A DNA stretch of 64,000 bases from Varroa destructor (GCF_002443255.2 NW_019211456.1:17903557-17967556); one strand, 5' to 3'. Positions 33,550 through 45,900 are shown, counted from the stretch's first letter. Notes: generated by a model not told the origin, from the sequence alone. Program-made: numbers and translations.

Positions 33550-35960
33550 ACATAAGAAGATTGTCCCAACAAAAACGGATGGACGGAGTTGTCCAAATTG
33601 TCTAGCAGTCCAGTTGGTTTACAGTTGGATGTAGAATTATTTTTACTTTACGCTCATGCTTATCACGTACGTATCGATTAGATCCTAAACAGAAACATCC
33701 GATGCACTCTCGGTGGTGAAGTAGTATTAGGTGCCATTGCAAACACCGGCTGATTCTGCATGTAGTGTGCGGATTAGACTCGTCATATATCTAACATATA
33801 CCTTTCAATCTCTGTATCTTAGCTGATTGACGAAGGCAGCTGGTGAGAAGGTATAAGCTGTCCTGGTCTCCAGGCCGCTGTTGACAAGCGTCACAACGCC
33901 ATGCCGTTTACAGCCATAAACACAAGTTGTTTCTCGAATGTATCGTAAGAAGAGGCACCACTTTCGTGTCTTGCTTTCTTAGTCTTCGTAGCTAGTCCAG
34001 ATAAATACGACAACACACGAACACAAATGAAAGACGTAGGACTGGCGAACGGCAAGCAATGCTAAAGTAAGAGCGGAAAAGTGGTAAACTAATGGAATTG
34101 CGATTATGACGGAAACGGCAATTTTCTTAGCTTAATTTAACCCGGTACGCATTATTATGAAATACAATTAACTGAAGAACTCTGGTTGAGCTCTTTGTCA
34201 AAAAAGGAGCTTAAAGAAATTTGTCACTTCGTTTTGCTTTAAAATTTATGAATCGTGAATTTTATAATATCGTTTGACGCGCTGTAGCGGTATCAGACTA
34301 AGGAAACTAAAAATGGGGAAAGCATTATTGAACCTTTTTGATACAGCTGCACTGGTCATAGAAACTTTCGATCTTTAAAATGTTTGAGTGACCGCAGCCA
34401 TTGTGCCCCTGTAGACTAAATTTCGTTGACCCCGCCATACTGCGCTAACGAGCCAACAAAACTGTTGCGAAGATTATCTGACAACAACAAAGCCCAGTCC
34501 TATGGCAATCATGTTGTCATCATCCTGGTCATCTGATCGCTGGATCAGCCTAAGGCTTGGGACGTACTTAGGGGTAAGATTTAAAGACGTTTGTTTTTCT
34601 CGGTCGTGTAATAGGACAAATTACTGTTTTTTTTGTAGCTCCGATGTGTCATCTATACGAATCGAAGGATCACAGCTTGTCAGATTTCCATCTTAGATGC
34701 AACCTGCTTTAGACATTAACACTAAAGTATTTTACGCAACAGAAGCATACGTTTATTCCCTGTGCTTCAGATACTATGTATATATGATGCGCATTTGTAG
34801 GTGCGGACCGCTAGTGCGTTTAATTTACGTTCAGTAGCGGTTGTTCTTCTGACCTGGGTCTAAGCAGTTCTATCGTTAGCACCTGGCAACAGTTTCACAC
34901 TTTCTTTATATTAGTGTCAAAAGTTGTGTTGGGGCACACGATGTCCCCGCCCCACCCAGTTCAGGGGCCGTGTGCTAATGAGGCCTGCTAAAGGTACACG
35001 CCTGAGAGGACACCCACGACAAACCGTTCGTTTCCTTTTCGCTTACCATTGCGGTAACCGGTAACCCATGCTAACATTCGCCTTATTGCCATTTCTGGCC
35101 TGCCTGCCTGCCTGCTTAGCTCTATCTCAATGATGGTATGCCACAAGCAACATGTCTTTCATTACCTTGTCCATTGATCCGGGAAGTCTGCCCAATTGCA
35201 CCTCGTTTTCCATGCCCCACCAGCCTTCACCGTAGTTCGTCGCCTACCGCAGCCTATGAAAAGAGGAGTTCAAGCCCAAGCAAAAGAGGGCTATTCATGC
35301 ACCATTTTGCGGTCGAGATGTTAATTTGTTGGAAACGATACATATCGGATAGGGACTACCAGCAACGAAGCAGCTTCAAGGTACCGCAACCAGCAGAGAG
35401 ATTGCCTGCGAGCTCAGCATATTCGGCACACAACTAGTAGAAAAACCTCACCTTGAAACGGTTCGAGGCTTGCGGTGTTGGTAATGGTGCCGAGGTTTGA
35501 AATGGTTTCCCAATGCCGTAAAGTTCCGATATGGCAACGGCTGCTGTTAACTGCGCCAAATAACGCTACTTCAATGTCAAGAAGGTGGTACGCATTCGTA
35601 GGCGCACGCATCTATTCGTGGTATTAGACTGTAGAGACTTGTACACATGTACACCGGTGCTAAACTTCAACCCTTGTTCGTTAGTGCATTTCTATGTGAG
35701 CGGTTGGTGTGTAGCATATTGCAAACCTGCCACCGAAATTTAACTCCATGCCATACGGTGTCCTGTCTCATTTTGACCGACCAGCTTTTGCCGATTCACT
35801 CCACAGTTGTTGGTTCAGTTTCACAGTCTTTATATGACCGCTTCGCTCTGTTTTCATTTGCCCCTTCGTCGAATGCTAGTTCTGGCCACCATCGTACAAT
35901 CATCGTACTACCGCTGACAATCTTCATCTGATATTACCACTACCGGGTTTGATCTTGACA
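33550..35960. other. Non-coding stretch
   Basis: No exon supported. The plus-strand frame 35138-35437 follows a (CCTG)n repeat and is serine/proline-rich without codon bias. The frame at 35647-35931 has an ATG but no further support. Confidence 0.45.
35098..35115. repeat. (CCTG)n microsatellite
   Basis: Four tandem copies of CCTG/GCCT seen directly. Confidence 0.9.
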
Positions 35961-35972
35961 ACGACGTCATTT

Positions 35973-36215
35973 ATGTTATTGCTGGGGTGGAAGTGGGATT
36001 TAAGTTTCATAACCAGCTGTTGTGACAATGTCGTTGGCGCAAGAGCAGTTGCGAGGCAGAGGACGGGGGGAGGTGATGATGAAAGAGTATCACAGACGAA
36101 CAACCGCAAATTGTCTGCTCTCGGATCAGATAGATGGAGGACTAGGCTACTGGGTGTACCTGTTGGGCGTGCCTGTGATACATTTGATGTGATTAAGCTC
36201 GTTCACACTTGTTAG
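35973..36215 (+). CDS. Candidate ORF, unknown protein (80 aa)
   Basis: Plus-strand ATG frame of 80 codons ending in TAG, with purine-first codons from about residue 18: CCDNVVGARAVARQRTGGGD, then DERVSQTNNRKLSALGSDRW. The first residues (MLLLGWKWDLSF) are hydrophobic. The minus strand across 35924-36036 is also open with coding-like codons (MKLKSHFHPSNNINDVVVKI), so strand assignment is uncertain. No domain recognised. Confidence 0.22.
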   Translation: MLLLGWKWDLSFITSCCDNVVGARAVARQRTGGGDDERVSQTNNRKLSALGSDRWRTRLLGVPVGRACDTFDVIKLVHTC

Positions 36216-36219
36216 CAAG

Positions 36220-36990
36220 CGCCATTAATAGTGGATTTTTTGTAAATTATCCTAAAAAGATTCCGGCGATACGAGATCTGCCAAATCTGACAAAAGAGGT
36301 ACTAATGTCAAACAGCATAAAATCATAATGACAACAATTAAACGACAAAGAATTTTCTTCAATGGGCGGCATCGTGCATAGCAGAAGCGAAAGATTGTGA
36401 TGAAACATCAGCGTTATATAATGTTAGGTAACCGAACTAGTAAAGTATCATAAAACATTATGACGAAAGAGCGCGACTCTTCATGTGTTTTTTTTCTTAC
36501 GAGTGATGTAAAATCTGACCGCCACAGCTATTGCCACCAGAGTATAGTGCAGCACCCAACGCCTAAGTTCTTCTTGTTTGTGCAATTAAATTTTCGTAAA
36601 TCGATATGTCGGTGTCATTGTATGATAATGCTCTCGAACAAATGGCACTTACATTGAAAATGCATTTTCCTTCCCAAACCGGACGGTAGGCAGAGGCGTC
36701 AACGCAAAGCTATCCACGCGCTCTTCGTCCAGATTTGCGTTCTTCTTTGGTTAGGTGTGCCTCTATCATTCGGCCGCTTTCCATTTCCATGCCCAGCTCA
36801 TCCCGTGTGGCTTCCAGCACAATGACCAGCGGCTCCGCCATTTTAGTCAAGAGCGACAACAAAAACAACAACATTAGGAACAGCACAGATTCATACTATT
36901 CGAGCTCCGGTTTTCTGTATGTGTAGTCCTTCTCCACCTGGTGAAAAGCTTTCTCTGTAGTGTCACCGTGGGCGCTTTAGACGTTCGTCC
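36220..36990. other. Non-coding stretch
   Basis: AT-rich to 36.65 kb. Nothing beyond chance frames. Confidence 0.5.
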
Positions 36991-37004
36991 TTTTTTTTTT
37001 TCAG
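36991..37004 (+). promoter_or_regulatory. Strong 3' splice-site-like T11-CAG
   Basis: Eleven T followed by CAG|G, among the best splice-acceptor-like sequences in the window on the plus strand. It precedes a frame open for 131 codons (see the next feature). Seen directly; use in splicing is inference. Confidence 0.45.
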
Positions 37005-37401
37005 GTTTGCGTCTTTTCTCTCTTGCGGCTTCCTGCTTTTGCCTAAAATCTCGGGGCGGCAGCGTCGATCTTTTAGTACTGGTGGTGTCGTTCTAAGGGG
37101 ATACTGTTCCCACTATTCGCTTCGGAAACCGGTATTCTGCTTCATTTTTCGCTCTCCGCATTGTGGTTCGCATCCTTCTTCCCAGCGTGCGAGTACTTCG
37201 CGATGTAAGCAGCTCGCGATCAAGTCAACCAATAAGCGTACCAGAGCAAATCTGATTAAAGTCGACGGGCCTCGAATGCGAAGTAGCTTGGGTAGCTCAG
37301 GACGAAGAGGACCTTTCTGCTTAGAGACCAAGCTTGGTCAGTCTTGTTCCAGCACGGCTTGCTGGTATCATTTAAAGCTGCGCTGGTGTCGTCAGTATTA
37401 G
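37005..37401 (+). CDS. Candidate terminal exon after a strong acceptor
   Basis: From the T11-CAG acceptor the phase-2 frame is open to TAG at 37401, about 131 codons. The product is rich in Ser, Arg and Cys (for example SGRQRRSFSTGGVVLRGYCS) with no domain and little codon bias, which weakens the case. On the minus strand 37113-37331 reads LPKLLRIRGPSTLIRFALVR and LLVDLIASCLHREVLARWEE, which looks more helical and protein-like but lacks good splice sites. One may be real; neither is certain. Confidence 0.22.
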
Positions 37402-37409
37402 CTGAAACA

Positions 37410-37956
37410 ACAACAGCTTTCGGTTGGGATGTTCATTTAAAAATTGTAGGGAGAAAATACTAATACGAACAAGCTGCTTATGCCGGGACAGCCTATATTT
37501 CTGTGTATATCCGCATTTAATATATTTTGTCGCAGAATATCGATGAAAATGGAATGGATATAGCGAGATTTTTCAATCGAGAGTATCGGTATATTACGGG
37601 TATAAGAACTAACTTTATTCAGTGACTGCTTGGCTGTCTATGCTCGTTTTTGCATGCGTATATAGAAGACACACGTGGCAAGCATGTATACCTCCTGCCT
37701 CCTGCTTGCCATCCGCTTTTCGCATTCTTCTTACATTACTATACAAGCAGACGTAGCCCTTCGCCGGTTCTTAGACGAAAGAGCGGTTCTAGAGAGGGGA
37801 TTCATCGTAGGGCGATGTATGTAAAAGTGGAGCACCCCCTGAAGTATTAGTAAATGGCCCGATCGAGCCAGTGAGCGGGCAAGCTAACTTTCCTGGATGA
37901 AAACAAGCTGTGGCAAGACTCTCTGGTACCTAAGGGCAGAGAAAAAGGGAAAACAT
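37410..37956. other. Non-coding; probable 3' flank of the minus-strand exon
   Basis: A minus-strand AATAAA at 37614-37619 lies about 340 bases past the stop of the exon at 37957-38269 and could be its polyadenylation signal. Nothing else seen. Confidence 0.4.
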
Positions 37957-38269
37957 TCAGGAGTCAGGGGCAGCTTCAGCATTAGTAGGAGTTGTAGTCA
38001 TTGTAGCAGCCGTTGCCGGATAGGAGCAGCACCCCCGTGTCAGTCGGTACTGGGGAAGGAACAGGTGAATGGATAGTGGAAGCGCCCACTCCGGAGGAAT
38101 CAAGGAGAGTATCACGTAGATAGAGTACGCCAGACTGCAAAGAGCGACAGCGACTGCGAGCAGGCGCAAGAGACCAGCTAGTGATCGGCCATCCGGGCCG
38201 GTCGTGTAGTTCAGCTGGATACAACGTCCGTGTACAGGGGAACCTACGCGCAAAGAGTATGGGAACTGG
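37957..38269 (-). CDS. Probable terminal exon of a membrane protein
   Basis: Minus strand. A strong pyrimidine tract ending CCCCTTCCAG is the acceptor at 38270, followed by 103 codons to TGA. The frame lies inside the longest open frame of the window (188 codons). It encodes QFPYSLRVGSPVHGRCIQLN, an extracellular-looking segment with a glycosylation sequon (NYT), then a hydrophobic span LAGLLRLLAVAVALCSLAYS continuing IYVILSLI, and a threonine/alanine-rich tail ending AEAAPDS. Single-pass topology is likely, with the sequon side outside if type I. The exon begins in phase 2. An alternative minus-strand frame across 37982-38317 also stays open, but lacks the hydrophobic organisation. Family not recognised. 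Confidence 0.42.
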
Positions 38270-38394
38270 CTGGAAGGGGCACAGACGATGATTGGAGAGG
38301 ACAGACGCAGCGAACATCGGGAAGAATTGGGGGTGTTATTATGCCGTAGGGAAAAATCGTTCCTTTCCTGCGTCAGTCCAACTACAGACCATCT

Positions 38395-38412
38395 AGCCAG
38401 CCAGCCAGCCAG
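38395..38412. repeat. (CCAG)n microsatellite
   Basis: Four copies of a four-base unit. In the minus-strand 188-codon frame it encodes a tryptophan/leucine/alanine run, an indication that this part of that frame is not coding. Confidence 0.9.
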
Positions 38413-40793
38413 GCAAAATCCACCTTCCTTTCGATACGAGGACACTGGCCCTGTGGTCCATTCCTCCAAAGAGACGAGAGGCAAAAGGTGGACGGAACAC
38501 ACGACAAGTGCCGACACAGGCACAGAAATGCTTCTCTATTGGCGAGAGACGACTCCTAAATTCTCTACATATTATGAATCTAGCAACAAACATGACGAAG
38601 ATCTATTCCGGTGAAAATCGTGAACTCGTTCTTGGTTATTAGGTAATTTTCATTTAGTTGGAACTAGAAACGAGAGTCCCGAGACGGCCAACTTGCCCAA
38701 TTAATTCAAGTGCTTTGTGAGCCACTAAATCTAATTTATTCAGTCGTATTACGCAGAACGAACAAGATTCATGCAGCTAAAAAAGGGGTTTCTCATATCG
38801 GGCCTATCTAGTGTTTACACTCAACTCATATATAGCAGCTACTATAGATTTAAGACGAAGAAAAGGAATTCGATGGGCAATATAGAGTGCACAAATTTTT
38901 ACGTATTATTCTAAAGAAAAAGCTCGTTTCTTGAAAAAAAGTCGTAATCGTACTTACAAGGCATATTTAGTATATGGTAATCTCCATGATGTTTCAAGAT
39001 TCTTTCATTTTCTAAATGCGAGCATATGCAAGTGACGTTGCTATTACCAGTCTGTTATTTTTTACGCATCCGTTTCGACAGATACGTCAGGTCGGGATCT
39101 GTCCTTCGCCGTATTTCGAGACAGTAAGCACAATGTGGGCATAATTGTAAATGAATTATTAGTATTTTTTGTGGCCATGGGTTCTTTTTAACAAGAGTTG
39201 TAGTAGATGACTATATATTGATATATAGAGGATCAGTTCGACACTTCTGGTCTGATACGCGTCTAGACGTAAGCGGCCAAGCAAGGGCCTTCCGTTTTTC
39301 AGCGGTAAGCGGGACAACTATATATTTTGCACAGAAAGACAAATCAAGCATCGGTCTGTTCCTGATGGTGATGTCGAAAACAAATCAGCTAGCTTTTTTC
39401 TTGAGACAAGTTTAACGATACCAGCCCAACGAGCCACAGCACCCTTATTGAAGTGACCACACACTGGTCTTTTTGGGCTGCTGTTTATCTTAACAAAAGG
39501 AGACTACTTGGCTTAGCTGGAGAAAAGCTCATCAAACAAACCTCGTCTACGGGTCGAGCAGGAACATGTGTTCATCTTGACATAATTGCAACATATACGG
39601 TTATAGTTTCTGTTGGTTTAAAAATTTGACCTTAATAAATTAAGAAATGCTTTAGCGGGTTGCTAAATATAACAGTGATATCGCTGAACCATATGTCATG
39701 CTTACCTAAATGCCCCTACGACATACCCAAAAGTGTAGTGAGACATTATATGTATTTTTATTAGAAGTTTATAATTAAACGTGTAAATTTAAATGACACT
39801 GTGAAAATTCATTGTATACTGTTTTAAACTTAAATGTAGCATTATAGCTCTGGAGACCCACCTCCGACAAAGGCGAAGCACTGCTCAGCCGAATAGGTTC
39901 GCTGCCAATGGGGCACACACAAACAAACGTATAGCGCGATTTACAACCGTTAAGATAGACACACACAAAATGCACAGATAGGTAGGTTATCAAAATTGTA
40001 TAAGTTTAGGTTCATAAGGGTCATATTGCAAGTAGAGCATGGGCCGAGGCATAGCCGGTAAAGTACAATTATAAACTTCTCGTCATTGACACTAAAAATC
40101 GTTGGGTCTTATGGCTGTTGGCTGCATTCGTTAGCAGGTACATAAATTCTAGGTATGTGCGCGTTACGATACTATTTGTATTACTGTTTTTATTATTGTT
40201 ATCGTCATCATTCGTTATCACTGCCTCTTGCCTTCTTAATACTGTTCGTTCGTTCATTTCATTGAAGGGAACTTTGGTCGAGTCCAAAAACCTTCTCAGC
40301 AAAGCTTGAGTCTGTTCAGTTAGGTTTTTTTTTCTTTTCTGTAGTCACTCTTTCCCATTCCCTCCTTATTCTTCGCTCGATCTATGAGGTCTCCAGCTCA
40401 CCTCAAACGGACTCCAAACGAACGTGGTCCGTCCGTATGCCCATTTCCACCTAATGCAGGAAGCGACTGAAACTGCAACTCCATCCGACAACGACAACTA
40501 TCCCACAGCAGCAGGAACGGTATCCTCTTCGTTGAAACGACGTGCCATGCTACGTTACTTTCTACGGTGCTCTATATTCGCCGCGCTGGTACTCGCTCCG
40601 GTGCTCACAAAGCATGAGGGCACTGCAGCTTGTTCGTGCTGTAGCAGCCCAGTTTCTGCGTTTTTCCCTCGAGTCCCCGCTGCTCTGACTGCTACTGTTT
40701 CGTTTCCTGAGGTTCTGCTGTCTGACTCCCCATCTACCGTTATTCTCTTTTTACTTTACTTTCCGTTGCTTCTATGGCTCTTATTTCGGTAGA

Positions 40794-40811
40794 TGTTGTT
40801 GTTGTTGTTGA
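40794..40811. repeat. (GTT)n repeat
   Basis: Six GTT-type units; reads as glutamine on the minus strand. Confidence 0.9.
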
Positions 40812-43800
40812 CAAGATTGCTGTTGCCGTTGTTGTCTTGCTTTCTTTTGAATGCAATGCGCTCCGCCTGCAAGCCATCTCGCCAGCTTATCGTTACTGCT
40901 GCTGCTGTGGCCGTCCGCTGTACTGTCTTGGGGCCGGGAGTGGCGGCTAGGAAGAAAGACTAGAGTACCAGCCCGCCATTTTTGACTCGATGTGCAAAGT
41001 TTCTGCAGTTTCTTTTCAAGCGCCGACCAGTTTTCCGTCCTACTTCTTTTTCTTTGGTGTCCGACTTCATACCGCGACTTCTTCGACCCACCTTCTTTTG
41101 TGCAGCTCCTGCACATCGACTTGCCTTCCTTTTCCTATATTCTGCTCTATTTTTTTCACATACCCTCAATCCGCTAGATGTTGCATGTAAGACCCCCTAT
41201 CGACGCCTTTTCGGATGAGCGCAGGGCCAGATTTTCAGTTGAGCCAAATGGCTCGCAATGGCTTTTCGTCATCGCCTTCGTCTCTGTGCTCATTATCAAC
41301 ATCGTTATAGATTACGATCCTGTATTTGTTGAACTCCGTTTATAGCGCACGCGACAGGAGAATCTCGCTTATCCGCTAGTTGTTTCACTTAGACAAGATG
41401 CGCAATAGTTAATCTGTGCTCGTACCTATTAGCTTGGGGCAATCAGGTTACTGGCTCGACGATATTAGCCACACTCAATCATGCAGCCGAATCGGTACGG
41501 TGAAGACAAAATGCTTAAGACTCTAAATTATGATTTGGCTTTTCTCTCGATAGGAGAATAGTTGCAGTGAAAAGCAGCGTTTCCTTCGTATGAGGCAGCA
41601 GCTTTCATGATGGTCCCCGAGAAGAGCCACGGCATACGCGCGAACGCTCACAGTAGACGGAACCAAGCGTATGTCGAAAAGAAGAGTAGAAGAAAAAGCG
41701 TTTGAACAAGAAATTTGATATATGCGCCTGGGACGTGATGTCATCACACCCCGAACACAGGCCAACAGCACGAAGGCGAATGAGGTTAGCATTAGAGCGA
41801 AAGTCCCGCATCTTCCGTGGCTATGTCGTGCGGAAGCCGCCGCGAAACGGCGCCGAGGTGGGAAATGGTTATCGATGTACAGTGTCGATCCCTCAGTGTT
41901 TTCATTGGCTGACCAACGCATTGGAAAATTGTTGGCTTTAGCAGTTCCACAGCCCTGATCGTTTGCTGTAACGACATTGTATGCGCGAACCTGAACGGAG
42001 CTATTATACGACAGTTTTAGGCCTGGCACCTACCACCAGGCTGTGCTGTTCCAATGACTCCTAAGCTAACAGCTTAGCTACAGTAGTTTTAAAGTAATTT
42101 GTAGCTAATATCGCCTCCCCTTGTAGCACAAGGAAAACTAAATAAAAGCAGTCGTGTCACTCGAATATTCAAAAGTGCCCCAGCAATAGAAGCCTCCTCT
42201 GGACGAATAACGCAACTGGTAGTAGTCTGGTAAAGTACCGAGGAGTAGTCTTGCTATAGAGGTTCGTCAATAAATTCGAGCTATTAGATATGGCACGAAC
42301 GTGGCAACACCCATCGTAGACGGATTGATGTCTGGCAGCAATTAACACCCAATCTATCTAACAATAGTCAGTCAAACCACACAACAGCGTATTTCTGCCG
42401 ACATGATTGACGATGGACTGGTATTACACCCCGTAGTCTGCTACCGCTCTACATCTATTCAAATGAAGGATTCTTTTGACTTCGCAGTTTTCAATAGCTT
42501 CGTTATTGCTTCTGGTCTTGCTGAGGTTTGCCATTTGCTACTCGGGCTGGCCAGCGGTTGACCGTTTGGTCGGTGAACACGTGATCAGAGAGCCAGGTTC
42601 ACGGTTCAGGCTGGCTATGGACCATACCAAGGCGAGGTTGCTCATTTTAGTTGCCTCCCCCGTGTTCAGTCCACTTACCATTACCAACTGCGACGGCGAC
42701 CACTGCTGTGCTCTGAGCCACCTTATACATACATGACTGAGTGATGACACGATGTATTAGCAGTAGCAACAGGAGTATAACGTTTCCTAGCTACAACCAT
42801 CTGTTAATTAGACAACAGGTTACGGAATCATTGCCGCCGCTCTAATAGTAGGAGAAATTACTTTTCACTATTCAGGCGCAGAGATACACAGACGCAAAGA
42901 GGAGAAATGGCAAAACGTGGACATGTCTGCTCAACATGTCCGACCTATATGACCCTTCGGCCGCTGAAATCCAACGTTGACGATGGAGTTTGACTAGGAG
43001 TAAAAGGTGCCTAAAGGTGCAGAATTTTAATGAGAGAAATGTAAAAAATTCAGACGAACTATATTCGTGAGCTGCTCAACTAATATTACAAATCGAAAGT
43101 ACGATATAGACAACAAACAAAGATTGTTATTGGACAGCGATAATTCCGATAGCGCTGTTCAACAAAATCTAGTTATTTGTAAGTGAGACACTAGTTTCCT
43201 TAGTGTTCTTTTACAAGGGCTAAAATCTATCGGTATCAATAGCCTACGCTGCAGTGGAAATAAGTTCCGAAGTAAATTTCTAAAGGAAATGTAACTTAGG
43301 TTGGTCAAATGTATCCCCGTAATAGGTTAATAGGTAACGTATTTGCCCCCTAATATTAGGGACACTTTATAGTCAAGGTTCGAAGGCGGGCATAGATAGA
43401 CTTGGTTTCGTGGTGGGAGCCAGCTGCTGTCTCTTTCATGGAATGCCTAATGGTTATACCGGACATAAACTTGAAACATAGAGGTACGTTAAACATAAAT
43501 AAGCAGCTAAATGATATTGGCAACTGAACTAACTTCAGAATCAGCCAAGAATTTAATCTATGATCGAAATGATTGAACGATAACCGTGAAGCCTTTTCGT
43601 TTCGCCGTCGTCGCCGATACAATCAATTATAATAAGCGAAATTAACTGACAGACTCAGCGTAAAGACGCATGCTTCTAAGTCATATAATTATTATATAAG
43701 ATCTTTAAGGTATAATAATATATTTTTCTTACCAACGCCGAAATCATATTTCCCTATGCTACGCTATGCAACAGTTTATCATCATGAGGCTCAACGCTAA

Positions 43801-43908
43801 CAACAAAACAAAGCCCAGTTGTTATACAGCGCTCCAGCGCTATAAGCTATTCGAACTTAATATAACAAACACTAAATAAGTATCTTTGTTTTCACGCGCA
43901 ATCACGCT

Positions 43909-43922
43909 TATATATATATATA
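43909..43922. repeat. (TA)n microsatellite
   Basis: A short alternating TA tract seen directly. Confidence 0.9.
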
Positions 43923-44485
43923 CATACAATTCTTCGCAGGAAATATCCTGTTTTCTACTCCAATTCTATTAATGTCCAGCTAAGCGATTAGTTTCGTTTA
44001 TAAGACTAATTGTCCATTTATAACTTTTATGCCCCGATGTATTCCTCGCAAGGGTTAGACAAGGCAGGCAAACAAACACGTTACTCACTCGGAGCTCGGC
44101 GTAGCATGCAACCGTCCAAATGGCTACATACATACATACAGCGCAACGTGCTTTGATGAGGCCTCCATCGACGGCTGGCCTATTCTCCATCTGTTAGTTT
44201 GCCAACTCCACAATCGGGCAGGGTAACCCAAAACTTATACGTACCGTCGACTGCACCATGTGTCACAAAACGGTATCGAATTGAATAGGCACGCTCCTAC
44301 CTAGACCGGAACAAACTCGTCTCGCTATCAAAGTGTCTAAAATAAGCAGTTAGTCTGAAACGACGATACGTTCATGTATGGCGAGCGCGGTTCTGGGAAC
44401 ACCAATAGAGAGTCCAAAAAACTAGCGTTCTTGAAATGATCGCAAGCCTATGGAAAGCATCGGGCTGGGATCTCTTTGAATGCAG

Positions 44486-44716
44486 GTCACGGGCCCACAA
44501 CAGCAAGGGATGGCCCCAGGGAGAGGAGTTCTAGAGAAAACGAGACAGCAGGCGACTGAGAAGGCCGTGTACTATACCGTGTCTTGTGTCGATTGCCGCA
44601 AGATCGGAGTGCTGGTTGCTGCAAGGGATACTGCTGCAGGCTGGCGACGTCGGGAGGAATTAGACGGAAGTACGCAAGCACTGAAACTGCTACTCGCTGA
44701 CGTAATTCGTGTACAG
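44486..44716 (+). CDS. Probable internal exon, unknown protein (77 codons)
   Basis: Bounded by an acceptor (CTTTGAATGCAG) and a strong donor CAG|GTACGG. Length is 231 bases, exactly 77 codons, open throughout, phase 0 at both ends. The product has a polar, glutamine-rich start (VTGPQQQGMAPGRG) and then a fold-like segment: EKAVYYTVSCVDCRKIGVLV, AARDTAAGWRRREELDG and STQALKLLLADVIRVQ, with two nearby cysteines and an amphipathic C-terminal helix. Codons are purine-first and mixed in third position. The antisense frame is also open but has no matching splice sites. After the donor the plus frame continues into a pyrimidine-rich, intron-like sequence. Among the best-supported exons here by splice geometry; family not recognised. 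Confidence 0.48.
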
Positions 44717-44719
44717 GTA

Positions 44720-45590
44720 CGGCCCTTTCTTCTTTTCTCCTTCGACAGATGCTTCGGTTTTGTTTTACCTTGCCGTCGACGATACAATGCTGGCCTGTCC
44801 TTACCACATATGGACGTGTGTACGAGCGTGCGGAGACATACATTAACTGGTCTGTTTTACGTTAAGCGACGTATAGATTTAGATTATTATAGTATAATAC
44901 GTAAAGCCTGTCTCAGTGTTTACATTGCTTAATGCTTACATACGTACAAAATAGGCTCTATACTCAATTTTTATGCAAGCTGCCATACGAACGAACCACC
45001 ATTAAGCTTGAGACTATTAAAAATTCCTAGTCATATTTCTGAGCATAAGTAAAATCAAAATAATGCTCTAGAGAAGTCGTGTTGGTTATCCTATCGACTC
45101 CATAACTTTCCTAATGTAAATACGTCTTACGTAGCGCCCTTGCATGACGGCCTATTAGCAAATAACGTCAAAAATTATTAGAATTTCAATGATGTACATG
45201 TAGATTGCCAGCGATAAGGTATTCACCCCAGGTCAATCGAAAAAATCCTCTATGAATTTGCAGGTCGACCTATCCACTTTCTCAGCTATGTCAGTAGCGC
45301 TAACAGTTGGTGATATATGATTGCGTACATCTGTTCGGATAGCTAAGCTTTCTACTAATCTTACTGATAATTTGGGAAACGTCGTACGAACGCCCTTCTT
45401 CTAAGCGGTTTTTCACGGAAACCTGCAATTTCCTTTTACTTCCCATTTCCCGATCATATAAGGACAGCAGCCATTGCAGTCAGAGAGATTTGCTTATGAT
45501 TGTAGATACAACTACGGACACTGCATTACTGATGCTAAAGTGGAAAACATTGGCATTCAGAAAGCAGTCGTAACAAGCAAAGCAGTACCT
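44720..45590. other. Non-coding stretch
   Basis: AT-rich. No exon supported. It ends at the start of the LINE relic. Confidence 0.5.
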
Positions 45591-45900
45591 CTTTGTTTTG
45601 ATCTATGTAGACAACCAAAGAAAACCTATTATGGGCGAAATTACACAGGAAAATTATCTGTCGTACAGTGACATAGGCTCTACCCAGGTTCGCGATGGCG
45701 TTCCTGAAACCTCTCCTATACAATTACACTCTCATGATTTTCTCCCCCAAGACAATATACATATAGCACATAATAGTAACTGAAGAAGGTGAAAGCCAAA
45801 CACGTCACTGGTCGGATTCGCAGGCGATACAATCGTCGTCACCCATCATGATTAAGAAGACCTAGCACTGCAAGTGAAAAAGTACATCCATACCGACCAC
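45580..45900 (+). mobile_element. Decayed LINE reverse transcriptase (jockey/CR1-like motifs)
   Basis: One plus-strand frame carries two adjacent reverse-transcriptase motifs in the right order and spacing. At 45685-45717 it reads TQVRDGVPETS, the counterpart of the GVPQGS block, preceded by ENYLSYSDIGS (compare the YLSDR segment of LINE enzymes). At 45805-45852 it reads SLVGFAGDTIVVTHHD, the counterpart of VGFADDxxVV, with the second catalytic-motif residue changed to glycine. The two are 40 codons apart, as expected. In-frame stops (near 45781 and 45790, and just after the second motif) and the altered motif mark the copy as dead. Conserved-motif identification is from family knowledge; the clade is inference. 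Confidence 0.6.

Larger units (their letters stand above)
38640..44480. other. Long non-coding stretch
   Basis: About 5.8 kb. Frames of note that I do not call: 40424-40792 (+, 122 codons, ends hydrophobic), 41523-42029 (-, 168 codons, no codon bias), 42476-42736 (+, leucine-rich start, good acceptor TTCGCAG at 42484) and its antisense with a strong ATG|GTAAGT donor. A (GTT)n repeat lies at 40794-40811 and a (TA)n tract at 43909-43922. Confidence 0.4.

Noticed and set aside
40424..41116. Overlapping frames on both strands (122 and 111 codons)
   Set aside because: A (GTT)n repeat produces the glutamine run of the minus frame, and the plus frame's hydrophobic end is pyrimidine-rich DNA; neither has consistent codon bias.
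41523..42029. 168-codon minus-strand frame, one of the longest in the window
   Set aside because: Composition is patchy, no domain or signal is visible, plus-strand frames overlap throughout, and no good splice site or polyadenylation signal is associated.
42476..42750. Plus-strand leucine-rich frame after a good acceptor, and antisense frame with an ATG|GTAAGT donor
   Set aside because: Both strands carry one attractive splice site and both frames look moderately coding, so neither could be preferred; left uncalled.
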